A stretch of DNA of 64,000 nucleotides, from the NCBI GenBank assembly GCA_944472135.2, contig OX235262.1, positions 61,104,440 to 61,168,439 of the forward strand, written 5' to 3'. The notes under the pieces are model-generated. The model searched no databases. It had not been told where the DNA came from and saw nothing but the letters and a program-made list of their open reading frames with translations. This document shows positions 61,201-63,818 of the stretch, in pieces; position 1 is the first letter of the stretch; each line of letters begins with the position of its first letter. The DNA comes from Trichobilharzia regenti (lineage: Eukaryota; Platyhelminthes; Trematoda; Strigeidida; Schistosomatidae). A program made the translations under genes and the position numbers.

Positions 61201-62297
61201 TACCAAAGTAGAGTTAGACTGTCAGGTTTAGACAGTTTGATAGCGATTGCTTCTGCGAAGTGCGAGAATTGTGACTTTTGTTGCTCATTGGTTAATTATC
61301 TTGAAGAAAATGAAAATATCTATTTGTTGCCCTGTGTCATTTAGTTGTTCTATAATTGTGCTGTTCAGTGATTTTCTTCTGCCTTAATCTCAAACTCTTC
61401 GGTGTGAGTTCAGAAAATCTAACAAAATCTAACATAATTGCCTCGGCAGCTACACACATAAATTGATACCAACAAATTGAACAATATATCCATTTTAACC
61501 TGCACCACGTATTGTTTTTGCTTTGTTTAAATTCATGAAGGGGACATAGTGTATGAAATAATCGTTTATCAGGGTCATTTACCGCGTAACTACGAATCTC
61601 AATTTTGCCTTAAGAGTTAGATTACCAAAATATTGCTGAGGCTGTGGGGATCCATAATAACAAGCCTAATTTATGCATCCAAAAGAAGTTAGTTCAGACA
61701 TTATCCTTACCCGCTTGGCCATCCAGGTTTGAATAATCCTGAGTTTTTGTGGGATTTCCCTAATTTTAGTTGATATTCTATTTGCTACTATATCTTTATT
61801 ATAATTTAAGCATCTTTGATGAACTGTAATTGCATTGATCATACTTTACAAATCGATATTATTTAAAAAACACTAATATTGTTATTGACTTCTAATCTAG
61901 AATATTCTATGTGTATAAACATATGCATATAATTGTAGAGCCGGTAGAGGAATTTATCGAAAAGGATATTCTCTGCTCAGTTATTTGTGTGTTTTATAGA
62001 TGTCTGAATGAATATTTTCGCTATATTGAAATCGTTTATTAGTCTATTTTTTCTAATATTATATTTTAATATAACCTATTGCTTTGGTTGACTAGTTGTC
62101 ATCGTATTGGACAGACAAAACCTGTTCTTGTTATTCGATTAATTACAAATGAATCAATTGATGAGAGTATACTACAACGTGCACAAGCAAAACGTGGTCT
62201 TGAACGACTTCTGCTGAATCATCGAGTATCAAGTTTAGATCCATCATTGTATGATAAATCATTACAATTTCATGAATTAATGAATACTGATGAAAAG
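17376..62297 (+). CDS. HELLS: HELLS/LSH-like SNF2 chromatin remodelling ATPase
   Basis: Nine exons assembled by eye with matching phases: 1081 codons, open at the 3' end. Order: N-terminal coiled-coil-like segment (exon 1, [20 protein letters not shown]), Walker [17 protein letters not shown] (about 68-83), motif Ia [13 protein letters not shown], a 434-residue low-complexity insertion (about 147-580), [13 protein letters not shown] box (609-612), [10 protein letters not shown] (634-643), [18 protein letters not shown] at the exon 4/5 junction, PFILRRSK, basic linker HKRRRNKSH (exon 6), [12 protein letters not shown], helicase lobe 2 [44 protein letters not shown], the N-terminal segment and the [15 protein letters not shown] tail match HELLS better than SMARCA, ISWI or CHD. 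In animals HELLS (with CDCA7) slides nucleosomes in heterochromatin. All catalytic motifs are present. The expected C-terminal end was not found before 64000. Confidence 0.88.
17519..17661 (+). CDS. HELLS: HELLS-like exon 2 (Walker A)
   Basis: Follows a 37-nt intron (17482-17518, gttagg...tatag). Encodes [20 protein letters not shown] and the ATP-binding motif I ([11 protein letters not shown]). Donor ggtaagtag; ends in phase 0. Confidence 0.88.
17662..18779. other. Intron 2, first part: nothing recognised
   Basis: AT-rich intronic sequence without a recognisable coding or repeat signature. A 74-codon minus-strand open frame near 17893-18117 has no motif and is probably chance. Confidence 0.4.
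18780..20050 (+). pseudogene. Decayed non-LTR retrotransposon, RTE-type family 2
   Basis: Scattered matches in all plus frames to one [15 protein letters not shown] and [11 protein letters not shown] (RT, about 18860-19020), then [12 protein letters not shown] near 19436, [17 protein letters not shown] and LDLHRLK (19640-19790), and [20 protein letters not shown] (about 19950). The order and tail are the same as in the copy at 23220-24240. Heavily frameshifted. Confidence 0.6.
20051..20639. other. Intronic sequence, nothing recognised
   Basis: No family resemblance found; a 91-codon plus-strand open frame at 20120-20395 has no motif. Confidence 0.35.
20640..21060 (+). pseudogene. RTE-type family 2 LINE fragment
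   Basis: Plus strand: [34 protein letters not shown], then [18 protein letters not shown] and [30 protein letters not shown], in shifting frames. Nearly identical over about 190 bp to 23232-23760. The frame ends at a junction to a SINE 3' half near 21050. Confidence 0.7.
21045..21185 (+). repeat. 3' half of a SINE-A copy
   Basis: Follows the SINE-A pattern (aaagagggaaggttgg, acttcaaagctcaaacttga, tactggggatgcaaaggaat) but lacks the tRNA-like head. Diverged. Confidence 0.5.
21186..21998. other. Intronic sequence, nothing recognised
   Basis: AT-rich, no shared repeat seen in this window. Confidence 0.35.
21999..22143. repeat. Palindromic hammerhead-SINE tail
   Basis: Left arm 21999-22046 and right arm 22096-22143 are reverse complements with very few mismatches (cattggctagagaaccattgg / ccaatggttctctagccaatg). 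The 49-bp loop holds a hammerhead relic: stem II gtcc/ggac around caaacta, then GAAAC and the stem III palindrome acagctgt with cleavage triplet GTC. The 5' core (CUGANGA) is damaged (ggagaaga). Confidence 0.75.
22178..22560 (+). mobile_element. Hammerhead-bearing tRNA-derived SINE
   Basis: About 380 bp. A 5' unit (gcgactggccctattcaagt) is followed by a tRNA-like part (ggtctacgggctagctcgcc ... B box gggttcgaaccc at 22430), then a hammerhead relic (stem I gtactg/cagtac, stem II gtcc/ggac, but core CUGA reads TTGA and GAAA is interrupted as gatggaaa), then the tail ccaatggttctct...gatgaaatcctgtaac. Same family as 47815-48150, 49395-49770 and 50490-51145. Confidence 0.75.
22895..23090 (+). mobile_element. 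SINE-B (tRNA-like)
   Basis: Head ttggttaggactcttgcaga ... B box gaggttcgaccctctgc, then the family tail aaattccatacttgtaccaa and ggtgtggaatcaagct. Same family as 32405-32600 (minus) and 60806-60975. Confidence 0.7.
23220..24240 (+). pseudogene. RTE-type family 2 LINE 3' end, split by a solo LTR
   Basis: LINE C-terminal part: [17 protein letters not shown] reading before 23316, resuming after the LTR with [40 protein letters not shown], then [19 protein letters not shown] and a decayed WGPR...W tail to about 24040. The remaining part is 3' untranslated, as the same order (cttgaactggtgca ... tgtcgaatac) occurs at 44240-44290. Confidence 0.75.
23317..23651 (+). repeat. Solo LTR (same family as 58826-59885), diverged
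   Basis: TG...CA ends (tgttgtgagaggtggc ... cttctattggtaca) and internal blocks aaccaatcagaagactg, tataaatacgtgttgattt and cttgcctggcccttgtct shared with the LTRs at 58826 and 59567. It interrupts LINE sequence that is continuous at 20930-20945; flanking gcat/gtat fits a 4-bp target duplication. Confidence 0.8.
24353..25915 (+). CDS. HELLS: HELLS-like exon 3 with large insertion
   Basis: A 1563-nt exon (521 codons) after a polypyrimidine acceptor (tttattttcag). It begins [20 protein letters not shown] and ends [17 protein letters not shown], both standard SNF2 lobe 1 sequence. Between them, about 434 residues are rich in Ser, Thr, Asn, Asp and Glu, without recognisable domain, and likely disordered. 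A basic patch (PKRMRTHK) lies near its start. Codon usage is like the flanks and the frame is intact, so it is not a recent transposon. Donor gtgagt at 25916. Confidence 0.88.
26039..26227 (+). CDS. HELLS: HELLS-like exon 4 (DEGH box)
   Basis: Acceptor ctgtttag, phase 0. Carries motif [12 protein letters not shown], motif [13 protein letters not shown] and [15 protein letters not shown]; ends MFE before donor gttagt, with SWFD following at the next exon. Confidence 0.9.
26460..27960 (-). pseudogene. RTE/SR2-like LINE, 5'-truncated copy
   Basis: Minus strand, RT without its 5' part. Reads [31 protein letters not shown] joint, [56 protein letters not shown] (catalytic FADD), [42 protein letters not shown] and the terminal [17 protein letters not shown]. 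Frameshifts at several places. The 3' end is a short (ATA)n tail at 26466-26480, typical of RTE elements. Confidence 0.85.
28080..28990 (-). pseudogene. Penelope-like element fragment (RT end and GIY-YIG)
   Basis: Minus strand: RT C-terminal segment ([20 protein letters not shown]), linker [20 protein letters not shown], then the start of a GIY-YIG endonuclease domain (SNCIYKFT; decayed YTGR-type motif and [11 protein letters not shown] helix down to 28080). Frames shift several times. It abuts the SR2-like element. Confidence 0.7.
28991..29925. other. Intronic sequence, nothing recognised
   Basis: No shared repeat or coding signature seen. Confidence 0.35.
29926..30450 (-). pseudogene. Diverged RTE/SR2-like 3' end
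   Basis: Follows the 3' order of the copy at 38730-40110 on the minus strand (landmarks attcgggttccactcgaa, gtctcctcagtggatgttta, ctatatagaagcactgactt) but is far more diverged. It begins next to the ccttgggttcc end motif seen in other copies. Confidence 0.65.
30573..30773 (+). CDS. HELLS: HELLS-like exon 5
   Basis: Acceptor attttaacag, phase 0 to phase 0 (67 codons). Begins SWFDPAV and continues with [18 protein letters not shown] and [18 protein letters not shown], the block between the two helicase lobes in SNF2 proteins. Donor gtgatt. Confidence 0.9.
30927..31309 (+). repeat. Solo LTR with nested SINE-B tail
   Basis: Same LTR family as 58826-59885: starts tgtggtgagagctggctac, ends cttctgttgttaca, with accaatcagaagactgtgtt and tatgtgttgatttcc. 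Positions 31132-31205 do not belong: they are the SINE-B tail (aaattccatacttgtaccaa, agtgtggaatcaagct, poly-A), inserted into the LTR. Confidence 0.75.
31320..31470 (+). repeat. Hammerhead SINE, partial, with near-complete core
   Basis: tRNA-like remnant then stem I gtactg/cagtac (31396 and 31446), core ctgaaga, GAAAC and GTC all present. Stem II is weakened (atcc/gagt). The tail is short and diverged. Confidence 0.6.
31713..31940 (+). mobile_element. SINE-A (tRNA-like)
   Basis: Full copy: head gtgcgtcggtggcatagcgg (A-box region), B box ggggttcgatccccgg, body gaggctagcaaccccatcct, gctacagaaacttcaagcc, end tgttccactgggaacgtgaa and A-rich tail. No functional tRNA, as the acceptor stem pairing continues into the SINE body. 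Confidence 0.8.
31941..32260 (+). repeat. Diverged SINE fragments
   Basis: A hammerhead-SINE remnant (ggctgaatggaatacggg ... cgtacggataaagtgtcctg ... ctgtccagaactct) is followed by a further tRNA-like piece with B box agggttcgattcgc at 32112 and a SINE-A-like body (gaggagagtttggacgtga). Confidence 0.5.
32405..32600 (-). mobile_element. SINE-B, minus strand
   Basis: Reverse complement shows the head gcatcggtggcacagtggtt, B box gaggttcgatcccctg, then gatatcaggtgtgcg-type body and the tail with the 3' motif tgtggaaccaagctgta. Confidence 0.75.
32645..33920 (+). pseudogene. Penelope-like element, RT palm to 3' end
   Basis: Plus strand: [17 protein letters not shown] (RT catalytic YVDD), [39 protein letters not shown] segment, [20 protein letters not shown] (GIY-YIG motif region) and [16 protein letters not shown]. 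One in-frame stop at 32896 and a frameshift near 33460 break it. After the stop, the tail has tgatgagaaggcaacgagat at 33825 (hammerhead-like) and cttgctttattcaaattcat. Penelope-like elements pair an RT with a GIY-YIG endonuclease; the N-terminal part is missing. Confidence 0.85.
33815..33860 (+). other. Hammerhead-like motif in Penelope-like 3' tail
   Basis: agctgatgagaaggcaacgagataaac corresponds to ctgatgagaagccaacgaaa in the minus-strand copy at 63000-63045. It resembles the CUGAUGA ... CGAAA core known from hammerheads in Penelope-like elements, but GAAA is changed here and I see no good stem I. Confidence 0.3.
33990..34130 (-). repeat. RTE/SR2-like 3' terminus
   Basis: Short 3' end piece, recognised by the ttattatgattattcctttgg edge and gttccaagtgg. 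The tail is truncated at about 34130. Confidence 0.5.
34413..34858. repeat. Head-to-head hammerhead SINE palindrome
   Basis: Left arm 34413-34584 is the reverse complement of right arm about 34670-34858, about 95 percent by eye, separated by 85 bp. Each arm holds a tRNA-like part with B box gggttcgaacccaggacc and a hammerhead relic with an 8-bp stem I (gagtactg/cagtactc), stem II remnants and acagctgtc. The core is broken (ccgatggtt; gatggaaac). Confidence 0.85.
34859..35870. other. Intronic sequence, nothing recognised
   Basis: AT-rich; no gene or repeat family seen in common with the rest of the window. Confidence 0.35.
36020..36238 (-). mobile_element. SINE-A, minus strand, with target duplication
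   Basis: Poly-T side at 36020, body ggatggggttgctagcctca, head ccaccgac at 36238. Flanked by actcagtcgaac (36008-36019) and actcggtcgaac (36239-36250), a 12-bp target duplication with one mismatch, consistent with LINE-driven insertion. Confidence 0.8.
36591..36796 (+). CDS. HELLS: HELLS-like exon 6 (inter-lobe linker)
   Basis: Found by following the phase: acceptor atttttttag, 206 nt, donor gtgagt, entering in phase 0 and leaving in phase 2. Begins [13 protein letters not shown], which continues SPIQK of exon 5 as in HELLS (KKQEIFYTAIV), and ends in a basic stretch [17 protein letters not shown] comparable to the KRRTRK linker of vertebrate HELLS. Its phase fits exon 7 exactly. Confidence 0.82.
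36797..37930. other. Intron 6 start; mostly unassigned
   Basis: The stretch 37085-37165 on the minus strand (gagcctgacgatgaagttat, cgaaaagagtatc) resembles the Penelope-like 3' tails at 49255-49300 and 61935-61980. Elsewhere I see no identifiable feature. Confidence 0.35.
37931..38130 (+). pseudogene. RTE/SR2-like fragment
   Basis: Plus strand reading [18 protein letters not shown] with a frame break, matching the LINE region that precedes the terminal EALCST-type tail in the copy at 38730-40110. Confidence 0.5.
38150..38400 (-). repeat. SINE-D copy, diverged
   Basis: ctgactgaattctatcag at 38164 and agattctaacccgcgtcacc at 38340 follow the order of SINE-D at 40385-40600 (minus strand). Confidence 0.45.
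38730..40110 (-). pseudogene. RTE/SR2-like LINE, best preserved 3' half
   Basis: Minus strand: LPDS...[55 protein letters not shown], then [92 protein letters not shown] and the terminal [28 protein letters not shown]. The region of catalytic FADD (39530-39660) is frameshifted. It ends in (ATA)n at 38735. The 5' part is missing beyond about 40110. Confidence 0.85.
40385..40600 (-). mobile_element. SINE-D (tRNA-like), minus strand
   Basis: Reverse complement carries agcctaatagctcagtggta (A-box like) and B box gggttcgaatctcagaatgg; it continues atgaattccttcaaggttgc to the end motif ggcttcctgtggccg and ctccaacta. Nearly the same sequence lies at 46565-46790 on the plus strand. Confidence 0.75.
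40604..40800. repeat. Palindrome with 77-bp arms and 43-bp loop
   Basis: Left arm 40604-40680, right arm 40724-40800. The arms contain cactagtagctagtgtga and gattgaattctatcagtcag; the loop is gcaccgtgatggcgcgctac.... Attached to a SINE-D copy. Similar palindrome at 46254-46551, and half copies at 38150-38230 and 43145-43255. Confidence 0.8.
41160..41365 (-). mobile_element. Sm-alpha-like SINE with hammerhead relic
   Basis: Reverse complement: tRNA-like head ggcccaagtggtctagtgaa, B box gggttcgagcctcgg, then ggtacatccagctgg-agg-acgagtcccaaatagg, gacgaaatgcgcgtcctgaa, ttccactg. Stem II gtcc/ggac with loop caaata, GAAA, stem III gcgc and cleavage GTC follow the published schistosome hammerhead layout. 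Compared with cagctgacgag, about four extra bases sit in the CUGACGA box, which should stop cleavage. Confidence 0.8.
41760..41960 (+). repeat. Hammerhead SINE remnant
   Basis: tRNA-like part with gtcttgtaacctgaaggttc, then cactgatgaggagtcacgat and ttatccagtactccgtggtt. The CTGATGAG box is intact but the GAAA box is lost. Confidence 0.55.
42022..42376 (+). CDS. HELLS: HELLS-like exon 7
   Basis: Acceptor attcttag; completes a split codon (AG+C). Encodes [14 protein letters not shown], then [14 protein letters not shown] (conserved L-R-K-C-NHP block; here V replaces the usual Cys), an acidic stretch, and [20 protein letters not shown]. Donor gtaagt, phase 0. Confidence 0.88.
42422..42650 (+). 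mobile_element. SINE-A
   Basis: Starts 45 bp after exon 7 in intron 7. Head taacggtggcataacgctca, B box gggttcgatccccggc, body as at 31713, ends gggtaacgtaaaggaaaaaa. Confidence 0.75.
42820..43260. repeat. SINE-D copies and half palindrome
   Basis: At 42830 ggcgatcggcaggaagcctt and at about 43060-43110 the opposite-strand counterpart (aaggcttcctaccaattgcc, tccaaccacctaataa) frame a B-box-like region, so this too is an inverted arrangement. 43145-43255 repeats the right arm of the palindrome at 40604-40800. Confidence 0.5.
43385..43740 (-). pseudogene. Penelope-like GIY-YIG fragment
   Basis: Minus strand: [15 protein letters not shown] (GIY-YIG region), [20 protein letters not shown], then AEAVGIHL and [11 protein letters not shown]. 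Frameshifted; RT not attached. Confidence 0.65.
43862..44300 (+). pseudogene. RTE-type family 2 LINE 3' end, strongly decayed
   Basis: [24 protein letters not shown] reading at the start, followed by degenerate tail and the 3' UTR motif gtagcaacttgaactgctgc shared with 24165-24190. Confidence 0.6.
44341..45274 (-). mobile_element. Penelope-like fragment between inverted copies of its 3' tail
   Basis: Arms 44341-44570 and 45045-45274 (230 bp each) are reverse complements with about 8 mismatches by eye. The 474-bp centre encodes on the minus strand the end of a GIY-YIG domain ([40 protein letters not shown]). Read on the minus strand, the left arm is the normal 3' tail with the hammerhead-like ctgaagatgatttcgtcgat; the right arm is the same tail turned around at the 5' end. 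Confidence 0.85.
45424..45701 (+). CDS. HELLS: HELLS-like exon 8 (helicase C)
   Basis: Acceptor cttatgcaacag. Encodes motif [27 protein letters not shown], motif [12 protein letters not shown] (Cys where Leu is usual, plus one extra residue in NLQTAADT) and [13 protein letters not shown]. Ends in phase 2 at donor ggtaagt; the next exon is 16.4 kb away. Confidence 0.9.
45735..46050. repeat. SINE-D-like remnants
   Basis: attagatgattagataccgt, ctgcaggaagccctggactt and a second, similar piece at about 45985-46040 (ggagacaaacggcggtaacc) match the 3' region of SINE-D. Confidence 0.5.
46254..46551. repeat. Palindrome with ~87-bp arms
   Basis: Left arm 46254-46340, right arm 46464-46551. Same arm sequence as the palindrome at 40604-40800 (cactagtaactagtgtgatg, gactgaattctgtcagtcag) but with a longer loop of 123 bp which contains a piece of the SINE-D end (ggttggaggaaatcggcagg). 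Confidence 0.75.
46565..46790 (+). mobile_element. SINE-D, plus strand
   Basis: Head ctaatagctcagtggtaacg, B box gggttcgaatctcaaaatgg, tail ggcttcctgtggccgactgc. Directly adjoins the palindrome at 46254-46551, the mirror image of the arrangement at 40385-40800. Confidence 0.75.
47020..47290 (-). repeat. RTE/SR2-like 3' end, diverged
   Basis: Minus strand 3' end with attattactcctttgggttc, gtggaacatagggcttcacc and attctggttccactcgagag. Confidence 0.65.
47407..47622 (+). mobile_element. SINE-A, head shortened
   Basis: B box ggggttcgatccccggccg at 47440, body gaggctagcaaccccatcct, end ctactgggaacgtgaaggaa; the first about 25 bp of the head are missing. Confidence 0.75.
47640..48150. mobile_element. 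Hammerhead SINEs, one on each strand
   Basis: 47640-47770 is a minus-strand tail and broken hammerhead (gtcctagtttgggactc). 47815-48150 is a plus-strand full copy with gcgactggccctattcagtt, B box tgggttcaaaccctggtgg, then gatgaagagttccaaactag and a tail. In the second copy GAAA reads AAAA and the core is altered. Confidence 0.65.
48440..49030 (-). pseudogene. CR1/jockey-like RT fragment
   Basis: Minus strand from 49025 down: [45 protein letters not shown], then [20 protein letters not shown] with intact YADD, and [14 protein letters not shown]. Only palm and part of fingers remain. Confidence 0.8.
49100..49320 (+). repeat. Penelope-like 3' tail with (TA)n
   Basis: Matches 61790-61985 in order (tttaaaaaacactaatactg, then attgtagagccagaagacag and tatcgaaaagaatattct). 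A run of about 20 TA units sits at 49214-49254. Confidence 0.55.
49395..49770 (-). mobile_element. Hammerhead SINE, minus strand
   Basis: Minus strand: tRNA-like part with B box cctgagttcgaaccctgat, then stem I gtactg/cagtac, intact ctgatgag and gaaat boxes, but stem II (gtga/ggac) and cleavage triplet (CTC for GTC) are changed. Tail agaaccgttgg ... gatgaaatcctgtaac at the low-coordinate end. Confidence 0.7.
50490..51145 (+). mobile_element. Hammerhead SINE with best-preserved ribozyme, split by SINE-A
   Basis: Starts gcacactagtgactggccct, breaks at about 50672 and resumes at 50908, ending gaaaccctccaaccaatcga. The ribozyme at 51009-51056 has stem I gtactg/cagtac, core ctgacga, stem II gtcc/ggac, stem III acag/ctgt and GTC. 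The only core change seen is GTAA for GAAA. Confidence 0.8.
50675..50907 (+). mobile_element. SINE-A nested in hammerhead SINE
   Basis: Full copy from gagtgcgtcggtggcacagc to gacgtgaagaaaaaaaag. The host SINE reads attcatg on the left (50663-50669) and attcatg on the right (50911-50917), a target duplication of at least 7 bp. Confidence 0.85.
51650..52700 (+). pseudogene. Penelope-like GIY-YIG domain and 3' tail
   Basis: Plus strand: [20 protein letters not shown] (GIY-YIG core, diverged), HLPTWFYKG, then in another frame [56 protein letters not shown] to a stop at 52119. A 500-bp AT-rich tail follows, with (CA)n at 52582 and a hammerhead-like tgaattcgccgaaaagagtc at 52640. RT is absent. Confidence 0.8.
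53498..53719. repeat. Palindrome of two hammerhead SINE tails
   Basis: Left arm 53498-53587, right arm 53629-53719, 41-bp loop. Each arm contains the SINE tail and a hammerhead. On the minus strand (left arm) the relic has atgacga (one base off CUGACGA), stem II gtcc/ggac with loop caaagta, GAAAC and GTC. No tRNA part is present. Confidence 0.8.
54270..54440. repeat. SINE-D-like remnant
   Basis: gaagacaatcggcaggtatc, tggtttcgtgctcataagca and tctccaaccatttaataa match SINE-D landmarks. Confidence 0.45.
54640..55075 (+). pseudogene. RTE/SR2-like 3' end, plus strand
   Basis: Starts as at 37931 (gaaaagcatttccaacaggt), continues [24 protein letters not shown], then gaccTcgagtgggacgcgaa and the terminal gttgttgaagccatatgttc; ends in aataataata at 55068. 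Confidence 0.65.
55190..56520 (+). pseudogene. RTE/SR2-like LINE, 5'-truncated, plus strand
   Basis: Nearly the same protein as 26460-27960: LRPEQAGFR then stop, [20 protein letters not shown] reading in another frame, [31 protein letters not shown] (FADD intact), [33 protein letters not shown], then [20 protein letters not shown] and [28 protein letters not shown]. Frameshifts and an in-frame stop break it. The tail is tagtaataataataat. Confidence 0.85.
57265..57450 (-). repeat. SINE-A, minus strand, diverged
   Basis: aaaggatggagttattaaac, ccagccttccctctttatca and gaaatcgaaattcggatcac follow the SINE-A order on the minus strand; B box is decayed. Confidence 0.6.
57486..57722 (+). mobile_element. 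SINE-A, young copy with 17-bp target duplication
   Basis: Closest to consensus: gtgcgtcggtggtatagcgg, ggggttcgatccccggccgg, full body and A/T-rich tail. Flanked by attagactatccctaag (57466-57482) and attagactatccccaag (57726-57742), one mismatch. Confidence 0.85.
57750..58070 (+). pseudogene. RTE-type family 2 LINE 3' end, decayed
   Basis: Traces of [14 protein letters not shown] and TVGDTAQNR at the places where other copies read [11 protein letters not shown] and DMAQNR. Confidence 0.5.
58826..59142 (+). repeat. 5' LTR
   Basis: Begins tgtggtgagagcaggctgct and ends cttgtcttctgttgttaca. Contains atataaatacg-like TATA region and aataaaacg (poly-A signal like). Confidence 0.85.
59567..59885 (+). 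repeat. 3' LTR
   Basis: Nearly identical to 58826-59142 by eye. Confidence 0.85.
60806..60975 (+). mobile_element. SINE-B
   Basis: Head gcgtcggtggcgcagcggtt, shortened B-box region (tggggttcgatctcctgcc), tail aaattccttacttgtatcaa, ccgtggaatcaagctat and A-rich end. Some 15-20 bp between the boxes are deleted relative to 31713-like heads. Confidence 0.75.
61200..61440 (-). repeat. Penelope-like fragment, minus strand
   Basis: Decayed GIY-YIG end: [14 protein letters not shown] and FSELT-like pieces in different frames. Confidence 0.5.
61500..61990 (+). repeat. Penelope-like 3' end, plus strand
   Basis: At 61640-61730: [20 protein letters not shown] (end of GIY-YIG). Then the AT-rich tail as at 49100-49320 and tgtagagccggtagaggaat, tatcgaaaaggatattctct. 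At 61510-61550 gctttgtttaaattcatgaa resembles the terminal tail of other copies. Confidence 0.6.
62096..62297 (+). CDS. HELLS: HELLS-like exon 9 (motif VI); 3' end of gene not seen
   Basis: Acceptor gttgactag completes Arg (CG+T), then [18 protein letters not shown] (motif VI, arginine finger region) and [18 protein letters not shown], with [20 protein letters not shown]. The weak donor gtttgt at 62298 would lead to a further exon, expected to encode the HELLS C-terminal tail. If not spliced, the frame ends after five more residues at 62315. Confidence 0.85.
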
Positions 62298-62596
62298 GTT
62301 TGTTTTAAATTTTAAAAATAAAAAAAATTTATTATTATATCTCAATTATGTTGTTCACATTTTTGTATTATATAGAAGTATATTATGAATGGGGTGAAGT
62401 TAAAGTATCATAGCCAGAGTCAAGGTTGTCTTTCAAAAGTTGACCTTCAAGAATCAATTAGACATAGGGAACGCTATAAAATATCATCCCAAATCAACTC
62501 ATACCTACCTTTTTGGATTTGGAGAGGATGGATACAACAGTCTACTCATTTACTTGGTACTTTTCATACAAATCTATACTGTTAGATGGGGTTATA

Positions 62597-62650
62597 ACTT
62601 TTAAGGTTTAAGGTTAGGATTAGGGTTAAAGTTAGAATTAAGAGTAGGTT
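62597..62650 (+). repeat. Telomere-like degenerate repeat
   Basis: ggtttaaggttaggattagg, gttaaagttagaattaagag: imperfect runs of TTAGGG-like hexamers (one exact TTAGGG), about 50 bp, in the 3' part of the HELLS-like gene region. Confidence 0.4.
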
Positions 62651-62956
62651 GGAGGATAGTGTCAGAAATACAAATGGATCTCAAAATACCATGACCTACA
62701 GTCACTTGGATGAATGGGTATATTGCACATGGTACGATTTTTCTATAGATCATCTGTGTATTGACTGGGGGACATTCTTACAACACATAAACTACAACCA
62801 TACAGTGTAATATCAAGTTTGCAAAAATATTTCTAGTGTATTTTTCAACGATTATGCTACTTTTTTGTATTTGAATTCTAACTGGTTGTTCTAGGTCACT
62901 GAGGTTATGGCTACGAAATTTTTACTTAGCCATCAATGGGATATACTTATAATATT

Positions 62957-63818
62957 TGAATAAAGCAAGAACAACTGTGGTTTGTGCAGAATAATATGGT
63001 ACCATGATCTATTTCGTTGGCTTCTCATCAGCTCAGCTGCTTACGATCTAAATAAATTATGAGGTTTACGTACAGAAACGTTTTAACATACTTGCAAATT
63101 TTACATGTTGTCAGTTGACAAAAAGTTCCACAATTAGTGAACAGTGCTCAGAAAATTGCGCTCATGTAGTTTTTACACAGGCAGTTCAAGTTTAAACGAA
63201 ATATATGTATGCATACAATGGTAAAGGAGTTACGTAATAAAGACGAGAGATGAGTAAGATGCAGAGTGACTAATAAATTAGGTAACGATGTACTGAGTTC
63301 AACTCACGTGTCATGGAAACAAGAGAGAAGCAAAATTACAGATTATAAAGAGGAAGGTAGAGTGAGGTTAAAGACGAAGATTACGTAATGAGATGAGAGA
63401 ATAGAGACATCCAGTTACCAGGGCAAGGAAAGACTAATAACTGCTTCTTTCTGAACACATAAATCCGGTTTAAAACGTTTGATAGAAATTGCTTCGGCAA
63501 ACTTGAGGAGAATGGTGCTCCTTTGTCTATTGATAATTTTAAAGGATTTCTCGATTTCCACTTCATGACCCGTGTCGAGGAGATGTCTTGTAATAGCGCT
63601 ACTATGAGAGTTTGTTCCCTTGAAACGTAGGCTTTCCGGCACATGTTCAGAAAATCGGAGGTGTGCCCTTCTTTCTGTTCTCCCAATATAACTGCTCCCA
63701 CAGATACACGTAAATTTGTATACACAGTTGGAGTTGATTAGAAGCCAACGAAATAAATGATGGTACCATATTATTCTGCACAAACCACTGTTATTCTTGC
63801 TTTATTCAAATTCATCAA
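62957..63818 (-). mobile_element. Penelope-like GIY-YIG fragment with inverted ends
   Basis: Minus strand 63730-63381: NSNCVYKFTCICGSSYIGRT, RRAHLRFSEHVPESLRFKGT, SSAITRHLLDTGHEVEIEKS, AEAISIKRFKPDLCVQKEAV, a well-preserved GIY-YIG domain. The 3' tail to 62957 includes ctgatgagaagccaacgaaa (63013-63032, hammerhead-like). A copy of the last about 76 bp of that tail lies inverted at 63743-63818, directly before the coding part. Confidence 0.8.

Noticed and set aside
62376..62585. An open frame after an AG at 62374 as the last HELLS exon
   Set aside because: The translation (MNGVKLKYHSQSQGC...) has no resemblance to the HELLS C-terminus and the flanking donor/acceptor pair would be an unproven 78-nt intron with a weak donor; left as unassigned.
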